From: Streptococcus sp. LQJ-218
Lineage (GTDB): Bacteria > Bacillota > Bacilli > Lactobacillales > Streptococcaceae
NCBI RefSeq assembly: GCF_003428885.1
Contig: NZ_QQRU01000002.1
Coordinates: 103,503 to 167,502, forward strand
DNA length: 64,000 nucleotides
Direction: 5' to 3'
Shown: positions 34,193-42,558 of the stretch, piece by piece
Position numbering within the stretch: position 1 is the stretch's first letter
Layout: every line of letters begins with the position of its first letter
The notes under the pieces: model-generated
Seen by the model: the letters and a program-made list of their open reading frames with translations, nothing else
Databases searched by the model: none
Told to the model about the DNA's origin: nothing
Program-made: the position numbers and the translations under genes

Positions 34193-35359
34193 ATGAAAAA
34201 GCAATCACTCTTTTTTGTTCCAGGAATTATCCTGATTGGTGTTTCCTTGCGGACTCCTTTTACTGTTTTGCCCATTATTTTGGGAGATATTTCGCAAGGG
34301 CTGGGAGTAGAAGTTAGTTCACTTGGTGTCTTGACCAGCCTTCCTCTCCTCATGTTTACCCTCTTCTCACTCTTTTCTACCCGACTGGCTCAGAAAATCG
34401 GCTTGGAGCATCTCTTCACCTACAGCCTTTTCTTCTTGACTATCGGTTCTTTCATTCGACTAATCAATCTGCCCCTGCTCTATCTAGGAACCTTGATGGT
34501 TGGGGCAAGTATCGCAGTCATCAATGTTCTGCTTCCTAGCCTTATCCAAGCCAATCAACCAAAGAAAATTGGTTTTCTGACCACCTTATATGTAACTTCT
34601 ATGGGGATTGCGACGACTCTGGCTTCCTATCTAGCGGTGCCTATTACACAAGCCAGCTCCTGGAAAGGACTTATCATCCTCCTCACCCTACTCTGCCTAG
34701 CAACTTTTTTGGTCTGGCTGCCTAATCACCGCTATAATCACAAACTGGCTCCACAAACCAAACAAAAAAGCAAAGCAAAGGTCATGCATAATAAACAGGT
34801 CTGGGCCATCATTGTCTTTGGCGGACTTCAGTCCTTACTCTTCTACACCGCTATGACCTGGCTACCGACCATGGCCATCCACGCAGGTCTATCCAGTCAC
34901 GAAGCTGGCTTGCTGACTTCTATCTTCTCTCTGATTAGCATTCCTTTTTCAATGACCATCCCAAGCCTGACAACTAGTTTATCTACTCGTAACCGTCAGC
35001 TCATGCTCACTTTGGTCTCACTGGCTGGTGTGGTCGGCATTTCCATGCTCTTTTTCCCAATCAATAATTTCTTTTACTGGCTTGCCATCCATCTCCTCAT
35101 CGGAACTGCAACCAGCGCCCTCTTCCCTTATCTCATGGTCAACTTTTCACTCAAGACAAGTGCTCCTGAAAAGACAGCCCAATTATCCGGCCTATCTCAA
35201 ACAGGAGGCTATATCCTAGCAGCCTTTGGGCCGACTCTCTTTGGATATAGTTTTGACCTTTTCCACTCTTGGGTACCAGCTGTAGCCGCCCTCTTGCTCG
35301 TCGACATCCTGATGACTGTTGCCCTCTTTACAGTGGACAGAGCTGATAAAATCCTCTAA
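34193..35359 (+). CDS. MFS transporter, CynX/NimT type
   Basis: 388 residues with 12 hydrophobic segments. It begins LFFVPGIILIGVSLRTPFTV, and has the internal MFS loop SLSTRNRQLM and an amphipathic middle stretch (KLAPQTKQKSKAKVM) between the two six-helix halves. The family carries cyanate, nitroimidazole or similar compounds; the true substrate is unknown. A strong terminator follows directly. Confidence 0.8.
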   Translation: MKKQSLFFVPGIILIGVSLRTPFTVLPIILGDISQGLGVEVSSLGVLTSLPLLMFTLFSLFSTRLAQKIGLEHLFTYSLFFLTIGSFIRLINLPLLYLGTLMVGASIAVINVLLPSLIQANQPKKIGFLTTLYVTSMGIATTLASYLAVPITQASSWKGLIILLTLLCLATFLVWLPNHRYNHKLAPQTKQKSKAKVMHNKQVWAIIVFGGLQSLLFYTAMTWLPTMAIHAGLSSHEAGLLTSIFSLISIPFSMTIPSLTTSLSTRNRQLMLTLVSLAGVVGISMLFFPINNFFYWLAIHLLIGTATSALFPYLMVNFSLKTSAPEKTAQLSGLSQTGGYILAAFGPTLFGYSFDLFHSWVPAVAALLLVDILMTVALFTVDRADKIL

Positions 35360-35360
35360 A

Positions 35361-35386
35361 CTTCTAGTTTTGCCTAGAAGTTTTTT
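35361..35386 (+). terminator. Terminator of the MFS gene
   Basis: CTTCTAG (35361-35367) and CTAGAAG (35374-35380), 7 bp stem, then six T. Confidence 0.8.
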
Positions 35387-35480
35387 ATATATAAAAATTT
35401 TACACATTTCCCTTGACAGGGCTTTCTTTTAGATGTACAATGTATATGTAGAAAAATTATATATAAAAATCTTACACATT
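35386..35480 (+). promoter_or_regulatory. PadR operon promoter between two 23 bp direct repeats
   Basis: TTGACA (35413-35418), 17 bp, TACAAT (35436-35441). A 23 base sequence (TATATATAAAAATTTTACAC and three more) occurs at 35386-35408 and, with one mismatch, at 35458-35480. The copies bracket the promoter and are probably operator sites for PadR. Confidence 0.65.
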
Positions 35481-35497
35481 AGAAAAGGAGGTTTCCC

Positions 35498-35824
35498 ATG
35501 TACTTTCCAACATCCTCTGCCTTGATTGAATTTCTCATCTTGGCCGTACTGGAAAAAGGGGATTCTTATGGTTATGAGATTAGCCAGACCATTAAGCTGA
35601 TCGCCAATATCAAAGAATCTACACTCTATCCTATCCTAAAAAAATTGGAAGGCAATAGCTTTCTGACAACCTATTCTAGAGAGTTCCAAGGTCGCATGCG
35701 CAAATACTACTCCTTGACAAACGGTGGTATAGAGCAACTCTTGACCCTAAAAGATGAATGGACACTCTATACAGACACCATCAATGGCATCATAGAAGGG
35801 AGTATCCGCCATGACAAGAACTGA
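35498..35824 (+). CDS. PadR family transcriptional regulator
   Basis: 108 residues. A winged helix: ALIEFLILAVLEKGDSYGYE, STLYPILKKLEGNSFLTTY and the wing RKYYSLTNGGIEQL. Short C-terminal helix only, so it belongs to the PadR-s2 group. First gene of an operon with a DUF1700 membrane protein and a DUF4097 protein, the usual combination in Firmicutes that responds to envelope stress or antimicrobial peptides. It overlaps the next gene by 14 bases. It is likely an autorepressor. Confidence 0.9.
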   Translation: MYFPTSSALIEFLILAVLEKGDSYGYEISQTIKLIANIKESTLYPILKKLEGNSFLTTYSREFQGRMRKYYSLTNGGIEQLLTLKDEWTLYTDTINGIIEGSIRHDKN

Positions 35825-36404
35825 ATACCTGACTCAGCTAGAACTCTATCTCAAAAAACTGCCTCAGGCTGACCAAATTGAAGCCATGGACTATTTCAGG
35901 GAACTCTTTGATGATGCTGGAGTCAAAGGAGAAGAAGAACTCATTGCCAGTTTGGGAACTCCCAAAGAAGCAGCCCACGAAGTTCTATCCAATCTTCTCG
36001 ATAAAAAAATCAATGAAGCACCCGCTCAAAAAAATAACCGACAAATTTTGCATATCGCCTTGTTAGCCCTCCTTGCAGCACCTATCGGCATTCCTCTGGG
36101 AATCGCCATCCTCGTGTCCCTGTTCGCAATCCTTGTAGCCGCTTTGACTGTCATTCTGGCTTTCTTTGCAGTTTCCATATTGGGTATCATCGGCGGATTC
36201 CTATTTTTAGTTGAAAGTTTCACTGTCTTAGCCCAAGCTAAATCAGCCTTTATCTTGATTTTTGGTGCTGGTTTACTGGCCATCGGTGCTTCTTCGCTGG
36301 TTTTATTAGGTATTTCCTATGTAGCTCGCTTCTTCGGTCTACTCATTGTTCGCCTGGTACAATTTGTTCTCAAAAAAGGAAAGAGAGGTGATCATCATGC
36401 ATAA
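35811..36404 (+). CDS. DUF1700 family membrane protein
   Basis: 197 residues. The N-terminal half is soluble and helical (TRTEYLTQLELYLKKLPQAD, MDYFRELFDDAG). The second half has three to four membrane segments (LLALLAAPIGIPLGIAIL and on). HAAS-like N-terminal domain followed by a membrane domain is the DUF1700 layout. It is coupled to PadR upstream and overlaps the DUF4097 gene by 8 bases. Thought to act with PadR in sensing; mechanism not known. Confidence 0.83.
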   Translation: MTRTEYLTQLELYLKKLPQADQIEAMDYFRELFDDAGVKGEEELIASLGTPKEAAHEVLSNLLDKKINEAPAQKNNRQILHIALLALLAAPIGIPLGIAILVSLFAILVAALTVILAFFAVSILGIIGGFLFLVESFTVLAQAKSAFILIFGAGLLAIGASSLVLLGISYVARFFGLLIVRLVQFVLKKGKRGDHHA

Positions 36405-37308
36405 ATGGACAAGAGGATTTCTCATTTTTGGTGTGGTGACTACTGTTATCGGCTTTATCCTGCTCTTTGTAGGTATCCAATCTGACGGAATCAAGAGCCT
36501 ACTTGCCATGTCCAAGGAACCTGTCTATGATAGTAGGATGGAAGAGCTGACCTTTGGTAAGGAAGTCGAAAACCTAGAGATTACTCTCCATCAACACGCG
36601 CTGACCATCACAGACTCTTTGGATGATCAAATCCACATTTCTTACCATCCATCTCTTTCTGCTCACCATGATCTTATCACAAATCAGAACGATAAAACGC
36701 TGAGCCTCACTGATAAGAAACTGTCTGAAAGTCCGTTTCTCTCTTCTGGAATTGGCGGGCTTCTCCATATCGCAAGCAGATACTCGAGTCGTTTTGAAGA
36801 AGTTATTCTCCAATTGCCAAAAGGGAGAGCTCTAAAAGGAATCAACATCTCAGCCAATCGTGGACAAACTACCATCATCAATGCTAGCCTTGAAAATGCG
36901 ACCCTCAATACAAACAGCTATATCCTCCGAATTGAAGGAAGTCGTATCAAAAACAGTAAACTCACAACCCCTAATATCATTAATATCTTTGATACAGATC
37001 TTACAGATAGTCAGCTAGAGTCAACAGAACATCACTTCCACGCTGAAAATATTAAAGTATATGGTAAAGTAGAACTATCTTCTAAAAATGCGCTCAGTAT
37101 CATGCTAACTCAAAAAGAAAGCCAAGAAATTAACTTAGACCTCTCGAGTCACCATGGTCCTATTTATCAGTTATCGAGAGATGAGAGTCAACGCCACCCC
37201 AACGAATTAAGCAACCCTTACAAAACTGAAAAAACTGATGCAAAAGGTCAACTCATCGCTAAGGCTGATGATTATATTAGTCTTGAAACTACAGCTAACA
37301 GACCTTAA
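36397..37308 (+). CDS. DUF4097 family beta-repeat protein with N-terminal membrane helix
   Basis: 303 residues from ATG 36397, chosen because GAGAGGTG lies upstream and the ATG overlaps the previous stop. A membrane helix (FLIFGVVTTVIGFILLFVGI) is followed by an extracellular right-handed beta-helix-like part with repeated strands (INIFDTDLTDSQLEST, and others). This is the putative adhesin/stress-sensor domain found next to PadR and DUF1700. Ligand unknown. Confidence 0.8.
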   Translation: MHKWTRGFLIFGVVTTVIGFILLFVGIQSDGIKSLLAMSKEPVYDSRMEELTFGKEVENLEITLHQHALTITDSLDDQIHISYHPSLSAHHDLITNQNDKTLSLTDKKLSESPFLSSGIGGLLHIASRYSSRFEEVILQLPKGRALKGINISANRGQTTIINASLENATLNTNSYILRIEGSRIKNSKLTTPNIINIFDTDLTDSQLESTEHHFHAENIKVYGKVELSSKNALSIMLTQKESQEINLDLSSHHGPIYQLSRDESQRHPNELSNPYKTEKTDAKGQLIAKADDYISLETTANRP

Positions 37309-37365
37309 TAAACCTATTTATATCGACCACTATGACACATAAACCACTAAAAAGGAGGTTCTACC

Positions 37366-38439
37366 ATGAAACAAGAATGGTTTGAAAGTAATGATTTTGT
37401 AAAAACAACAAGCAAGAACAAGCCTGAAGAGCAAGATCAAGAGGTTGCAGACAAGGCTGAAGAAACGATAGCCGATCTCGATACACCAATTGAAAAAAAT
37501 ACTCAAGTAGAGGAGGACGTCTCTCAAGCTGAAGTCGAACTGGAAAGCCAGCAAGAGGAGAAAGAGGAGAAAATTGAAGCTCCTGAAGACAGTGAAGCGA
37601 AAACAGAAATAGAAGAAAAGAAAGCATTAGATTCTACTGAGGAAGAGCAAGACCTTTCTAAAGAAACAGAAAAAGTCACTATAGCTGAAGAAAGCCAAGA
37701 AGCACTTCCTCAGCAAAAACCAACCACGAAAGAGCCCCTTCTTATCAGCAAATCCTTAGAAAGTCCCTATATCCCCGACCAAGCTCCAAAATCTACGGAC
37801 AGATGGAAAGAGCAAGTGCTTGATTTTTGGTCTTGGCTAGTGGAGGCTCTCAAATCTCCTACAAGCAAGCTTGAAACAAGTAGCAAACACAGCTACACAG
37901 CCTTTCTCTTACTCATTCTGTTTTCTGCATCTTCCTTTTTCTTTAGTATCTACCACATCAAACATGCTTACTATGGACATATAGCAACTATGCATAATCA
38001 CTTCCCTGAACAATTTGCTTCATTAAATCTCTTTTCGATCATCTCTATCCTAGTAGCAACAACACTCTTCTTCTCTTCATTCCTCTTGGGTAGTTTCGTT
38101 GTGAGACGATTTATCCACCAGGAAAAAGACTGGACGCTAGAAAAGGTCCTCCAACAATATAGTCAACTCTTGGCAATTCCAATCTTCCTCACTGCTATTG
38201 CTAGTTTCTTTGCCTTCTTTGACAGCCTACGATTTACAGCTCTCTTGTGTGTGATGAGCATTGGAATCATTCTACTTGCTAGCCTCCATATCATTACAAG
38301 ACCTAGTCAAGCAAGTGAAACCGACTCCTTCTATCAATTATTCTTGTCTGTCCTTGTGAACGGAGTCATTATCCTCCTCTTCTTTGTAGCTGAAGTCGCA
38401 CTGATTGGAGATTATCTTCGTATCTTGGCCTTTCTTTAA
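37366..38439 (+). CDS. Conserved membrane protein with long acidic N-terminal tail
   Basis: 357 residues. The first 165 or so are very acidic and Glu/Lys-rich (for example ESQQEEKEEKIEAPEDSEAK), low complexity, probably unfolded in the cytoplasm. The second part has five or six membrane helices (AFLLLILFSASSFFFSIYHI, ISILVATTLFFSSFLLG, ILLASLHII, VLVNGVIILLFFVAEVALI). By order it corresponds to SP_0097. It may belong to the PadR operon (57 base gap, SD AAGGAGG). Function unknown. Confidence 0.7.
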   Translation: MKQEWFESNDFVKTTSKNKPEEQDQEVADKAEETIADLDTPIEKNTQVEEDVSQAEVELESQQEEKEEKIEAPEDSEAKTEIEEKKALDSTEEEQDLSKETEKVTIAEESQEALPQQKPTTKEPLLISKSLESPYIPDQAPKSTDRWKEQVLDFWSWLVEALKSPTSKLETSSKHSYTAFLLLILFSASSFFFSIYHIKHAYYGHIATMHNHFPEQFASLNLFSIISILVATTLFFSSFLLGSFVVRRFIHQEKDWTLEKVLQQYSQLLAIPIFLTAIASFFAFFDSLRFTALLCVMSIGIILLASLHIITRPSQASETDSFYQLFLSVLVNGVIILLFFVAEVALIGDYLRILAFL

Positions 38440-38444
38440 ACTTC

Positions 38445-38556
38445 ATACTCTTTGAAAATCTCTTCAAACCACGTCAGCTTTATCCCCAACCTCAAAACAC
38501 TGTTTTGAGCAACCTGCGGCTAGCTTACTAGTCTGCTCTTTGATTTTCATTGAGTA
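38445..38556 (+). repeat. BOX element (boxA-boxC type)
   Basis: Starts ATACTCTTTGAAAATC and ends TTTGATTTTCATTGAGTA, with the CAAAACACTGTTTTG hairpin inside. It sits between the stop of the acidic-tail membrane protein and its terminator. Nearly identical to the copy at 43540-43651. Confidence 0.9.
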
Positions 38557-38558
38557 GC

Positions 38559-38588
38559 AATCCTGTCTTCCATGGCAGGATTTTTTCT
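38559..38588 (+). terminator. Terminator after the BOX element
   Basis: AATCCTG (38559-38565) and CAGGATT (38576-38582) with a T run. Confidence 0.75.
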
Positions 38589-38624
38589 ATACCAAAAAAG
38601 CAAGTCGATTGACCCGCTTCTGCT

Positions 38625-38946
38625 TTACTCTTCTTGTGCTAATGTTTTAAAATCTTTGTCTAAGATGGGTTTTATTTCTAAAGTTCAGTAGTATGATAAC
38701 ATTGCTATGAAGCTCGTTATTCCAAATATTATGCAAACTAGGAGTATCAATTTGATAAGAATCCGCATCAATACCATAGCTTTTTAGCATGCTTTCTATT
38801 TCAAACAAAGACAGTCCTTGGTTATTGTTATTATCAAATTGTAGACTATCTAAATGTTCTAATTTTGGGAAATAATAAGAAATGATTGTCTTTACACAAG
38901 CCATTCCACAATCTAGCAAAGTTGCTTGTTTATAGTGACTAACCAT
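38625..38946 (-). pseudogene. Truncated C39 peptidase-like protein
   Basis: From ATG 38946 (SD GGAG, overlapping the end of the DUF4097-like gene) it reads VSHYKQATLLDCGMACVKTI, the N-terminal half of a C39 peptidase with the catalytic Cys (about residue 13). The domain then breaks off: the frame ends at 38647 after 99 codons, before the expected catalytic His motif, with an unlike tail (NFRNKTHLRQRF). In another frame the sequence continues as KPILDKDFKTLAQEE to a stop at 38625-38627, suggesting a deletion or frameshift. It could still be a short Cys protein, but proteolysis is unlikely. Confidence 0.6.
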
Positions 38947-39520
38947 TATTTTCTCCTTTTTCAACACTTATCTTACTATAGCCATCAACTTCAATGATGC
39001 TATTCGAAGTTTGATTTGTTGTAGGAACCCTTAAAATTTCTCCTGTATTGTTTGTATGTAAAGTATAAATCCCATCAAAATCTTCAGGAACTGTAATAGA
39101 TACATCGCCAACAAGAGTATCTATAAATATTTTTTCGAAAGTAGCATTTTTCCCTAAGGAAATAGTTACATATAACTTGTCTTTCCCTTCTGAACTCAGA
39201 GCCAAATTAAAACCATGTTGCGAAAATGGAATATATAGACTATCTGAACTCATTTTAACGTTTTTAGATATATTATTCGCTGATTCTTCGGAAACTTTTC
39301 CTTCTATTTGAACAGTTGTTTCATCTGATTCACTCTTGACAACTTTAACATCAATTGCTTGCTTTGAGCCATAAAACTCTAACGTTTTAATATTTTTAGA
39401 AGAAAGAGTCCATGATTGTTTCACACTGATTGTCGTCTCTCCTCGTTTTAAGGTTAATAAAATTCCAGCTACTACAAACAGTAACAACAGTCCAATTACA
39501 ATTCCTATTTTTTTCATCAT
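38939..39520 (-). CDS. Membrane-anchored DUF4097-like protein in the ABC operon
   Basis: 193 residues. An N-terminal helix (IGIVIGLLLLFVVAGILLTL) is followed by an extracellular beta-rich part (SWTLSSKNIKTLEFYGSKQ, FDGIYTLHTNNTGEI, SIIEVDGYSKISVEKGE). It resembles the putative adhesin domain found with stress or bacteriocin ABC systems. It follows the permease gene by 8 bases and overlaps the truncated C39 gene. Role unknown. Confidence 0.65.
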   Translation of the reverse strand: MMKKIGIVIGLLLLFVVAGILLTLKRGETTISVKQSWTLSSKNIKTLEFYGSKQAIDVKVVKSESDETTVQIEGKVSEESANNISKNVKMSSDSLYIPFSQHGFNLALSSEGKDKLYVTISLGKNATFEKIFIDTLVGDVSITVPEDFDGIYTLHTNNTGEILRVPTTNQTSNSIIEVDGYSKISVEKGENNG

Positions 39521-39528
39521 TAGTCCTC

Positions 39529-40221
39529 CTACTTAAATTCTTTTTTACTAAATACAGCTAATGCAAGCACAAGTACTGCTATACTCACCACGATAGGATA
39601 GCATACGTTTGTAAGGGTAAATTGACTAAAACTTGGTGATGCTTTCAAATTTAAAGTCATCAGTAAATAGTCTTTCACACTCTCACCAGAATTTGGAAGG
39701 ACGTAAGCTAATAGGTTATCAAATAGTAAAATGTAGAGTGTATAAATCATACATGATTCATAAACCTTATCAAATATTTGAAAAATCAATAACGAGATAC
39801 TTATAATGACAAAATAGTATGGTAGTTGGTGTAAAAATGTCGAAACAATCAACACCATGTCCCCTTCCAAATAAACAAGAGCTGTTAAACTATAAAAAAT
39901 AGTTACATATAGGAAAGACAAACAAAAGGTTCCCAAAATTTTATATAAAAATAACTTCCAACGCTGTTTTTCTTTTGTGAGCAGAATATTGATCGTACGG
40001 AAACTATAATCTTCCCCCCAGAAAAATAAATTGGCAGAGATGAAAAGCAAAGGAATAAAACCACTCACATTTGAAATCAACACTCGAAATGCCGGCTCAT
40101 TTTCATTTGATGACTTAAAAAACAAGGAGAATAACAAAATCAATAATCCTATCAACAAACTAGGAAGCACTCCTCTTTTTTCCCAGTAAAATTTATACAT
40201 ATCTGCCTTAAGAGAATTCAT
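39529..40221 (-). CDS. ABC-2 type permease of a BcrA-like transporter
   Basis: 230 residues, six hydrophobic segments (for example LPSLLIGLLILLFSLFF, PLLFISANLFFWGEDYSF, VSIAVLVLALAVFSKKEF). Loop WGEDYSFRTINILLTKEKQR is typical of ABC-2/lantibiotic immunity permeases, where the loop signals assembly with the ATPase. It lies between the ATPase and the DUF4097-like gene on the same strand. Role: drug or bacteriocin efflux or immunity, substrate unknown. Confidence 0.78.
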   Translation of the reverse strand: MNSLKADMYKFYWEKRGVLPSLLIGLLILLFSLFFKSSNENEPAFRVLISNVSGFIPLLFISANLFFWGEDYSFRTINILLTKEKQRWKLFLYKILGTFCLSFLYVTIFYSLTALVYLEGDMVLIVSTFLHQLPYYFVIISISLLIFQIFDKVYESCMIYTLYILLFDNLLAYVLPNSGESVKDYLLMTLNLKASPSFSQFTLTNVCYPIVVSIAVLVLALAVFSKKEFK

Positions 40222-40244
40222 GACTCTCCTCCTTTCTTAAATCA

Positions 40245-41108
40245 TCAGATAATATTACGCAAATAGTAGTCCTCAAAGCGTTCCTTCTTAATATAAATAT
40301 CCTGTATCACTAGATTTGATGCGACACTATATTGCAAAATAGTCATTAATTTTTCCTTTTCTGTAACAACCAGATAGTCATCTTGCTCAAAATGAACAAT
40401 GCCCTCTTCTTCTAAAAATATTTTTAGAATCTGATTATCACTTGTCTTTAGGAAAATTTTCTCAGATAAATCATTCGCTAGCTCTTTTGAACTCATCACA
40501 TTTAGAATCTTTCCTTTTTTCATGATGATATACTTATCTGTTATAAATTCCAATTCTGACAGAATATGGCTCGAGATTAAAAAAGTAACTCCTAACTGAT
40601 CCCTTAAATTCAAAATCATTTTTCTTAAATCTGAAATCCCTTGAGGATCTAAACCATTCACGGGTTCATCTAAGATAATAAGCTCTGGATTATCCAAAAG
40701 CGCAATCGCAATCGATAGTCTTTGCTTCATTCCAAGAGAATAATTTTTTACTTTTCTGTCCCATGATGTTTGGGGTAGGCGAACCAATTCCAACATTTTT
40801 ATGATGTCTGTCTTTAAACCAAATCTTGTTTTATAATATTGCAGGTGTTGACGTCCAGTCAAGTTTGGATAGAGGGCAGGTGATTCGATAATACTGCCGA
40901 TCTTATGCTGCGAAACACTCTCGATTTCTCCCTTATCAGCTCGAATTAGTCCTAGAAGAATTCTCATTAATGTTGTCTTTCCTGCACCATTTTCACCGAT
41001 AAGACCACATATTTCTCCTTGTTCAATATCAAAGGAAATATTATGGAGAACCTGCTCTTTCCCATATGTTTTATCGATATTTTTAAGACTTAAAATCACA
41101 CGATTCAT
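40245..41108 (-). CDS. ABC transporter ATP-binding protein, BcrA/lantibiotic immunity type
   Basis: 287 residues from ATG 41108 (GGAGAG upstream; a longer frame starts 25 codons earlier without an SD). Walker A GENGAGKTTLMRILLGL, signature YSLGMKQRLSIAIALL, Walker B LIILDEPVNGLDPQGI, and H-loop ISSHILSEL. The C-terminal 60-80 residues are as in BcrA-type proteins. It works with the ABC-2 permease downstream. The small 73-residue gene lies upstream in the same operon. Confidence 0.85.
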   Translation of the reverse strand: MNRVILSLKNIDKTYGKEQVLHNISFDIEQGEICGLIGENGAGKTTLMRILLGLIRADKGEIESVSQHKIGSIIESPALYPNLTGRQHLQYYKTRFGLKTDIIKMLELVRLPQTSWDRKVKNYSLGMKQRLSIAIALLDNPELIILDEPVNGLDPQGISDLRKMILNLRDQLGVTFLISSHILSELEFITDKYIIMKKGKILNVMSSKELANDLSEKIFLKTSDNQILKIFLEEEGIVHFEQDDYLVVTEKEKLMTILQYSVASNLVIQDIYIKKERFEDYYLRNII

Positions 41109-41139
41109 TGTTTCTCTCCGTTCATTATATCCTTTGCTT

Positions 41140-41361
41140 TCATGAATTATCCTCCACCTCTGAAATCTCAAAATTCTTAACATCTGTAATCTCCTCAGGC
41201 AGAATTACAATTTGCTCTTCACCTGCATCTAAAATTGCTAGGCGAAAGATTTCGTTATTTAATGCTATCTCTACCAACTTTTGCGAAGTCGTGTTATTTC
41301 GAACTATCAGACTGTGGCGAGTTTGTGTAAAAGTCTCTAGTAAGATACTAAGATTCCCCAT
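41140..41361 (-). CDS. Small acidic protein of unknown function, first gene of the ABC operon
   Basis: 73 residues, SD GGAGGG before the ATG. No signal peptide and no membrane segment. It opens MGNLSILLETFTQTRHSLIV and has an acidic end (DVKNFEISEVEDNS). It could be a RiPP precursor, an accessory protein or an adaptor; nothing in it points to one. It lies behind the dyad at 41437-41456 and the likely promoter at 41400-41426, so it would be the first gene controlled by the ComR-like regulator. Confidence 0.55.
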   Translation of the reverse strand: MGNLSILLETFTQTRHSLIVRNNTTSQKLVEIALNNEIFRLAILDAGEEQIVILPEEITDVKNFEISEVEDNS

Positions 41362-41399
41362 CTCTTCCCTCCTAAACCAAATAACTCTCTTGACTTTTC

Positions 41400-41456
41400 A
41401 TTACAGCTCTAGTTTAACGCTTTCAAAAAGAAAAAAACATGACAAAAATGTCATGT
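41400..41456 (-). promoter_or_regulatory. ComR-box-like dyad with T tract, doubling as a terminator
   Basis: ACATGACA-TTTT-TGTCATGT (41437-41456) is a perfect 8 bp dyad with core GACA-N4-TGTC, as in ComR boxes, followed by a T tract. On the minus strand it is also a good intrinsic terminator for the regulator gene whose stop it touches. Downstream are TTGAAA (41421-41426) and TGTAAT (41400-41405), a possible promoter with a 15 bp spacer. Confidence 0.6.
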
Positions 41457-42379
41457 CAGCTCTTCATTTCCTCAAAAGTTTTTAAATCTTTTTCTTTTTC
41501 TCCTAATATACGCGCTTCTAATACTGAGTCCCCAAATGCTTGAGCACAAACAATAGCTCTGTCATATAATTGGATAGCTTTTTCCTTATCCTGTTTATGA
41601 AATAAGGTACACATAGCTTCTAGCATATCAACAATTGGCTTGTTTTGAAAATCCTGCGATATAGTCATCAATGCGTTCATTGCCTTAACATAAGGCTCAA
41701 AAGTAGAGTAAGATTTTTCCATCCATTGAACAGCTAAAGAATCAAGCACAGTTCTCTTTAACATATAGGCTGTCTCTAAATCTGATGAATTTGTTTCTCT
41801 CATAAGCTTTTTAGAAAGCATCCAAAATAGTTCAGGATTATACTCAGTCGGTCTTGCCAAACATGAACCAAAGTACAGCTTTATCAAAAGCAAATCATTC
41901 ACCGAATAGTTTTTCCTTATCTTTACTTGTTCAAAATATTCATCAAGCAAAGCATCGCCAAACCCTGCATCCTCACTTACAAAGACATCAAAACTAGCTT
42001 GTAAGGCACTAACTGCAATCTGCTCATCCTCAGGTAGACTGTCATAATAGTATTCGTAAACTCTGTCAAATAACTCTTCCTTAACCTGGATTCTATCATC
42101 ATCCCCATAAGTTTGGAACTTAATGAGTTTATCCTTTAATATTAAGTACTCTGAAGGTAAAACCATATGATCCATATCTACTATATGTGAAATTGGACAA
42201 CCTAGTTTGTAAGCTATATACTCTACCTTGGATAAACTTGGAGAAGACTGCCCTGATTCAATTCGTGCTAATTGGCGTACCGTTATCTCAGTTTCATCAT
42301 CACAAAGAGTTTCACGAGTGATATGTTTCATCTCTCGCAACATTCGGATTCTTTTACCTACTTCCTTCTTAATATCCAT
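41456..42379 (-). CDS. ComR-like RRNPP transcriptional regulator
   Basis: 307 residues. The helix-turn-helix part (GKRIRMLREMKHITRETLCD, then ELTVRQL-like EITVRQLARIESGQSSPSLS, YIAYKLGCPISHIVD) is strongly like ComR of streptococci and its paralogues (ScuR/SarF), followed by the TPR part (KLIKFQTYGDDDRIQVKEEL, FEQVKIRKNYSVNDLLLIKL). ComR binds imported XIP-type peptides. Mitis-group species normally use ComDE for competence, so this is probably a bacteriocin-type paralogue. No comS-like gene with a WW-type ending was found within 200 bases. The dyad it may bind follows its stop codon. Confidence 0.8.
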   Translation of the reverse strand: MDIKKEVGKRIRMLREMKHITRETLCDDETEITVRQLARIESGQSSPSLSKVEYIAYKLGCPISHIVDMDHMVLPSEYLILKDKLIKFQTYGDDDRIQVKEELFDRVYEYYYDSLPEDEQIAVSALQASFDVFVSEDAGFGDALLDEYFEQVKIRKNYSVNDLLLIKLYFGSCLARPTEYNPELFWMLSKKLMRETNSSDLETAYMLKRTVLDSLAVQWMEKSYSTFEPYVKAMNALMTISQDFQNKPIVDMLEAMCTLFHKQDKEKAIQLYDRAIVCAQAFGDSVLEARILGEKEKDLKTFEEMKS

Positions 42380-42558
42380 ATGCTCGATCTCCTGATAATT
42401 AGTTACTGAACAATATTATATTTTTTATATTATGCTGTTTTTTGTTAAGATAAGCAATGTTTAGAATCTCGTATTACGAAATATCACTAAGCTACTCTAT
42501 CAATAGAATGAGGTCTCATTCTAAGATATTCTGTGAAAACCTAAACTATAGCTCTTGC

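Noticed and set aside
42380..42558. Search for a ComS-like peptide gene near the ComR-like regulator
   Set aside because: Short ORFs on both strands (10-23 codons) have no SD or Trp-rich end. The 41362-41455 gap was also read; a nine-codon ORF there is not pheromone-like.
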